Assembly (NCBI GenBank): GCA_028710525.1
Contig: JAQTTY010000001.1
Coordinates: 371,143 to 435,142, forward strand
DNA length: 64,000 bases
From: Gallionella sp.
Lineage (GTDB): Bacteria > Pseudomonadota > Gammaproteobacteria > Burkholderiales > Gallionellaceae
Reading direction: 5' to 3'
Below the pieces are notes generated by a model. It did no database searches and was not told the DNA's origin. It saw only the letters and a list, made by a program, of their open reading frames with translations. Made by a program: the position numbers and the translations under genes. Each line of letters opens with the position of its first letter. Position 1 is the first letter of the stretch. This document shows, piece after piece, positions 60,630 through 64,000 of this stretch.

Positions 60630-61729
60630 TGTACACCTCGGCCGACAGCGAACACATGGCACAGGCGCTGCGCTTAGCAGAGCAGGGTATGTATAGCACC
60701 AGTCCCAATCCTCGTGTCGGATGTGTCTTAGTAAATGAAGGGCGTGTGGTCGGTACGGGTTGGCATCAAAGAGCGGGTGAGCCGCATGCAGAGGTCTACG
60801 CGCTGAGTGAGGCGGGAGAGGCGGCACAAGGTGCCACGGCTTATGTCACGCTGGAACCTTGCTCCCACCATGGTCGTACTCCGCCCTGTGCGGATGGCTT
60901 GATCGCCGCCGGTGTAAGCCGAGTGGTGGTGGCGATGCAAGATCCCAATCCGCTAGTTGCCGGTAAAGGTATTGCAAAGTTGCAAGCCGCCGGTATCGCA
61001 GTGGAATGTGGTCTGATGGAAGCGCAGGCGCGCGAGCTAAATATAGGTTTTGTGTCGCGAATGATGCATGGTATGCCCTATGTGCGCAGCAAGGTGGGCA
61101 TGAGTCTGGATGGTCGTACCGCGCTGAAGAATGGCGTGAGCCAGTGGATCACTGGGCCGCAAGCGCGGCGTGATGTACAACACTGGCGTGCGCGTTCCTG
61201 TGCCGTGTTGACTGGTATAGAGACGGTGTTGGCCGATGATGCGCAACTCAATGTGCGTGATATAGCAATGCTGCGGCAACCCTTGCGCGTGGTGCTGGAT
61301 AGCCAGTTACGCATGCCGCTGAGTGCAAAGATGCTGATTGGTGGTGGCGTGTTGGTCTATACCATCACGTCCGATGCGCAGAAGAGCGCACGGCTGGAAG
61401 CACTAGGCGCGACAGTCTGCGTATTGGATGCAGTAAGTGGGCGAGTCGATCTGGTCGCGATGCTCAAGGACTTAGCGCAACGTGGTATCAACGAGGTGCT
61501 GGTGGAAGCAGGTAGCGTACTTAATGGCGCGCTACTGCAAGCGGGATTGGTAGATGAGTTGGTGTTCTATATCGCGCCGCAGCTACTAGGTGACATGGCG
61601 CGAGGCATGGCGGGACTGGGCGAGCTGACCGGATTGGAGCAGCGTATCGAATTGCAATGGCAGGATGTGCGCCAAGTCGGACCCGACTTGCGCGTGTCGG
61701 CAAAAGTGAAAAGGAAGTCTCATGTTTAG
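60629..61729 (+). CDS. ribD: Bifunctional riboflavin deaminase/reductase RibD
   Basis: Carries out the second and third steps of riboflavin synthesis. The N-terminal deaminase domain has the zinc motif HAEVYAL and PCSHHGRTPPCADGLI. The C-terminal reductase domain (from about residue 145) has KVGMSLDGRTALKNGVSQW and LVEAGSVLNGALL. 366 residues is normal. No FMN riboswitch is visible upstream. It overlaps ribE by eight bases. Confidence 0.96.
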   Translation: MYTSADSEHMAQALRLAEQGMYSTSPNPRVGCVLVNEGRVVGTGWHQRAGEPHAEVYALSEAGEAAQGATAYVTLEPCSHHGRTPPCADGLIAAGVSRVVVAMQDPNPLVAGKGIAKLQAAGIAVECGLMEAQARELNIGFVSRMMHGMPYVRSKVGMSLDGRTALKNGVSQWITGPQARRDVQHWRARSCAVLTGIETVLADDAQLNVRDIAMLRQPLRVVLDSQLRMPLSAKMLIGGGVLVYTITSDAQKSARLEALGATVCVLDAVSGRVDLVAMLKDLAQRGINEVLVEAGSVLNGALLQAGLVDELVFYIAPQLLGDMARGMAGLGELTGLEQRIELQWQDVRQVGPDLRVSAKVKRKSHV

Positions 61730-62312
61730 TGGCATCATCGCCGACGTTGGGCGCATCACCAATACTGCAGACCGTGAAGGCGGACTGCGTCTCACTATAG
61801 ATACCAACGCATTGGGTTTGGACGATGTGTTGCTGGGCGATAGCATTGCAGTGAACGGGGTGTGCCTCACCGTCATCGCATTGGACGGCTATGCCTTTAC
61901 CGTGGACGTGTCGCGCGAAACCTTAGATTGCACGGTTGGCCTAGATACTTTGGGTGCGGCGGTTAATCTGGAGAAAGCGCTGCGTCTGTCTGACCGTTTG
62001 GGTGGACATCTGGTAAGTGGTCATGTGGATGGCGTGGGAGATGTAATCGCTTTCGATGATCTCGGCGAGAGTTGGAAGTTGACGATACGCGCACCTCAGG
62101 CGCTGGCTAAATTCATTGCACCCAAGGGCTCGGTCACAGTCAATGGCGTGAGTCTGACCACCAATCGTGTCGAGGGTAGCGAATTCGACTTAAACCTTAT
62201 TCCGCATACCCTGCAGATGACCAATCTCAAAAACTTGGTGGCAGGCGCACAGGTCAATTTAGAAGTCGATCTGATCGCACGTTACGTCGAGCGGATGCTG
62301 GGTAAAGAGTAG
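61722..62312 (+). CDS. ribE: Riboflavin synthase (alpha subunit)
   Basis: Dismutates two 6,7-dimethyl-8-ribityllumazine molecules to riboflavin. 196 residues as two lumazine-binding repeats: MFSGIIADVGRI with DSIAVNGVCLTV in the first, and GHLVSGHVDGVGDV with VTVNGVSLTTNRV in the second. The usual downstream genes ribBA-ribH-nusB are absent at this point; an MBOAT gene follows instead. Confidence 0.96.
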   Translation: MFSGIIADVGRITNTADREGGLRLTIDTNALGLDDVLLGDSIAVNGVCLTVIALDGYAFTVDVSRETLDCTVGLDTLGAAVNLEKALRLSDRLGGHLVSGHVDGVGDVIAFDDLGESWKLTIRAPQALAKFIAPKGSVTVNGVSLTTNRVEGSEFDLNLIPHTLQMTNLKNLVAGAQVNLEVDLIARYVERMLGKE

Positions 62313-62366
62313 GGATGAAGCTCAAGCAATCGTTGTGTTTTTGACAAAGTAAGTTGAGATACTGGA

Positions 62367-63866
62367 ATGCTTTTTAACTCCTACGGATTTATCTTTATCT
62401 ACCTACCGATAGTGCTGCTGGGGTTTTTCTGGCTTGCAAGAGTCGGTGAAAATTTATCGGCAGCATGGCTAGCATGTGCGTCATTGTTTTTTTATGGTTA
62501 TTGGAATCCCAACTACGTTTTACTTCTACTGCTTTCAATAATTAGCAATTACGCATTTGGTCTCTGGATCGCGCGAACAGATCTAATAATCAAGAATCGT
62601 AGCTTAAATAAAAAGCAAGTTCTGATAGGTGCAATCACCGCCAACCTATTGCTGCTTGCCTACTATAAGTACGCCAATTTTTTTGTCGATAGTATTAACG
62701 GAGTTGCAGATGTAAATTGGCAGATAGCGGAAATCATTTTGCCACTTGGCATCTCGTTTTTTACATTCACCCAAATTGCGTTTCTAGTCGATACTTATCA
62801 AGGTAAGGTCAAGGAATTCAATTTCATTCATTACACTTTGTTTGTCACCTACTTCCCGCATTTAATTGCCGGCCCAGTGTTGCACCACAAAGAGATGATG
62901 CCGCAATTTTCGCTAACCTCAACCTATCGTTTCAAGTACGAGAATATGGTTGTTGGATGCGCTATCTTCTTTATAGGTTTATTCAAAAAAGTAGTGTTAG
63001 CAGATGGCCTTTCAATGTTTGTCGGTCCGGTATTTAACGCACCCGGCATCGGAGTACATCTAACTTTTATCGAGGCTTGGGGCGGCGCTCTGTGTTACAC
63101 GCTGCAATTGTATTTTGACTTTTCTGGGTATTCGGATATGGCAATAGGACTTTCGCGCATGTTCGGCGTGGTATTGCCCCTGAATTTCCACTCGCCCTAT
63201 AAGTCTGTAAATATTATTGAGTTCTGGCGTCGATGGCACATGACGCTTTCACGCTTTTTACGTGACTATTTGTACTTTGCTTTGGGCGGCAACCGCAAGG
63301 GCACTTCACGTCGTTATATTAATTTGATGGCAACGATGCTTTTAGGAGGACTTTGGCACGGTGCAGGTTGGACATTTGTTATTTGGGGCGGATTGCATGG
63401 AGTATTTCTAAGTCTTAACCATGCTTGGCATGTTCTGCGTCGAAGATTGGGACAAGATCCGGAGCAACCACTTTCTAAGCCTGCGCATCTGATGTCTGTT
63501 CTTTTTACTTTTTTAGTGGTGTCTTTTGCTTGGGTATTTTTCAGAGCCGACGATTTGCATCATGCGATGACCATAGTCCAAGCTATGCTTGGGCAAAATG
63601 GATTTGATCTGCACGCAGCCAACTCCTTAGTAAGTCACACTACACGTAACTATCTGCTGATTGCTATGTCGATAGTTTGGCTGGCACCCAACACGCAACA
63701 AATTATGCAAAATTTCCGTCCCGCACTTGATACGCCCATTCGTATGACTGTCACTCGCTTAGTTTGGAAGCCAAGTTATAAGTGGGCGCTCATACATGCC
63801 TTCGCTGCGATGATAAGTTTGATGTCCCTTTCTGAATTGAGTGAATTTATCTATTTCCAATTCTAA
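62367..63866 (+). CDS. MBOAT-family O-acyltransferase (AlgI-like)
   Basis: 499 residues with about eleven hydrophobic segments. The AlgI/PatA core is seen as WRRWHMTLSRFLRDYLYFAL and the catalytic histidine in LLGGLWHGAGWTFVIWGGLHG. SYYK-type membrane motifs and YFDFSGYSDMAIGLSRMFG are also typical. It moves acyl groups across the inner membrane for polysaccharide O-acetylation together with a periplasmic SGNH/AlgX-type partner. Its GC content is visibly lower than that of its neighbours, suggesting transfer. The next gene starts directly at its stop (TAAATG) but is interrupted. Confidence 0.92.
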   Translation: MLFNSYGFIFIYLPIVLLGFFWLARVGENLSAAWLACASLFFYGYWNPNYVLLLLLSIISNYAFGLWIARTDLIIKNRSLNKKQVLIGAITANLLLLAYYKYANFFVDSINGVADVNWQIAEIILPLGISFFTFTQIAFLVDTYQGKVKEFNFIHYTLFVTYFPHLIAGPVLHHKEMMPQFSLTSTYRFKYENMVVGCAIFFIGLFKKVVLADGLSMFVGPVFNAPGIGVHLTFIEAWGGALCYTLQLYFDFSGYSDMAIGLSRMFGVVLPLNFHSPYKSVNIIEFWRRWHMTLSRFLRDYLYFALGGNRKGTSRRYINLMATMLLGGLWHGAGWTFVIWGGLHGVFLSLNHAWHVLRRRLGQDPEQPLSKPAHLMSVLFTFLVVSFAWVFFRADDLHHAMTIVQAMLGQNGFDLHAANSLVSHTTRNYLLIAMSIVWLAPNTQQIMQNFRPALDTPIRMTVTRLVWKPSYKWALIHAFAAMISLMSLSELSEFIYFQF

Positions 63867-63881
63867 ATGACCACTCACTAG
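63867..63881 (+). pseudogene. Start of a downstream gene interrupted by an IS end
   Basis: ATGACCACTCAC begins immediately after the MBOAT stop. After four codons the reading frame meets TAG at the edge of the insertion element (TAGTGTCCGGTTAAG). By position it was probably the periplasmic acetyltransferase partner of the MBOAT protein, but only four codons are visible, so this is inference. Confidence 0.4.
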
Positions 63882-64000
63882 TGTCCGGTTAAGAATCGAA
63901 TAGATTCAGTTGGTTGCTGAAATCGGTGTTTGTTGCCTCGCCACGGATGCCCTGCAAGGCTTGTTGTATGGGCATTTTCTCGAACAGAGTGACCGACAGA
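63881..64000 (-). mobile_element. IS4-family insertion sequence, right-edge fragment
   Basis: GTGTCCGGTTAAG looks like the terminal inverted repeat of an IS, and the adjoining minus-strand frame is the C-terminus of an IS4-type transposase. Only one end lies in the window, so the target duplication and the other terminus cannot be checked. Confidence 0.65.
63889..64000 (-). CDS. IS4-family transposase, C-terminal fragment
   Basis: The minus strand enters from the right edge and ends at TAA (63889-63891). It encodes LSVTLFEKMPIQQALQGIRG and then SNQLNLFDS. The VTLFEKTPI...ALQ and NQLNLFD endings are characteristic of IS4-group transposases as I remember them. The N-terminal and catalytic DDE parts lie beyond the window. 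Confidence 0.75.
   Translation of the reverse strand, partial: LSVTLFEKMPIQQALQGIRGEATNTDFSNQLNLFDS

Noticed and set aside
60630-60720. FMN riboswitch expected at riboflavin genes
   Set aside because: ribD overlaps nrdR by one base, so there is no leader to hold an RFN element, and none is seen upstream of nrdR.
1-64000. CRISPR array, rRNA operon or complete prophage
   Set aside because: No regularly spaced repeats, rRNA sequence or phage structural genes were found. The only mobile-element gene is the IS4 fragment at the right edge.

Overview
The window reads as a chromosome segment of a betaproteobacterium, most likely from the Gallionellaceae/Nitrosomonadales side (Sideroxydans- or Gallionella-like). 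This is inferred from gene order and protein style (alaA-hom-thrC, aat-bpt-pyrD, darP/pmbA, glyA-nrdR-ribD-ribE, oxyR/katA, rnfABCDGE-nth, a bacteriohemerythrin) and not from a database search. Nearly all of it is densely coding, with no intergenic gap over 300 bases, no rRNA and no CRISPR array.

Layout. 1-5.2 kb: tail of an unknown gene, a REC-GGDEF diguanylate cyclase, a PolB-type 3'-5' exonuclease, a VanZ-like protein, rlmD and a BCS1-like AAA ATPase. 5.4-7.5 kb: a large Ig-like (Big_1) lipoprotein. 7.7-13.5 kb: two membrane proteins with repeat-rich C-terminal halves (one a rhomboid), a GldC homologue, a dispersed GC-rich repeat and tex. 13.6-15.6 kb: a 41-residue membrane peptide, a Bax-inhibitor-1 protein, tRNA-Asp and tRNA-Ser with a duplicated tRNA-Ser half, and queD. 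15.7-20.3 kb: bacteriohemerythrin, then moxR-DUF58-tgpA. 20.3-26.9 kb: Mth938-like protein, alaA, hom and thrC, with a two-gene AAA ATPase/DUF4276 module sitting between hom and thrC. 26.9-31.1 kb: AEC transporter, DUF4442 protein, GGDEF-EAL protein, DUF1841 protein. 31.2-41.7 kb: rnfABCDGE-nth behind oxyR, divergent katA, a 47-residue ORF and a Cache chemoreceptor. 41.9-44.1 kb: marR-cybB-yceI-yceI with a double palindromic operator. 44.1-51.5 kb: aat-bpt-(membrane protein)-pyrD-(HEAGH membrane protein)-MFS-kup. 51.6-58.7 kb: an unknown PilZ-like protein, carboxylesterase, darP, pmbA and two tandem LysM-FecR proteins. 58.8-64 kb: glyA-nrdR-ribD-ribE, then an AT-rich MBOAT acetyltransferase gene whose downstream partner is broken after four codons by an IS4-type element running off the right edge.

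The core genes cover threonine, pyrimidine, riboflavin and one-carbon metabolism, tRNA/rRNA modification, the N-degron transferases, and redox/oxygen handling (Rnf, OxyR, catalase, cytochrome b561, hemerythrin). The clearest accessory element is the AAA/DUF4276 pair, which has the form of an anti-phage module (ATPase plus possible Toprim-like effector) inserted into the threonine operon. Other items worth a second look are the duplicated tRNA-Ser half with a hairpin-bearing 87-bp spacer, the MarR double operator, two small SD-preceded ORFs absent from the ORF track, GldC outside Bacteroidetes, and the IS-broken acetylation locus. Protein starts were often moved inward from the ORF-track start where family alignment or a Shine-Dalgarno site favoured it.
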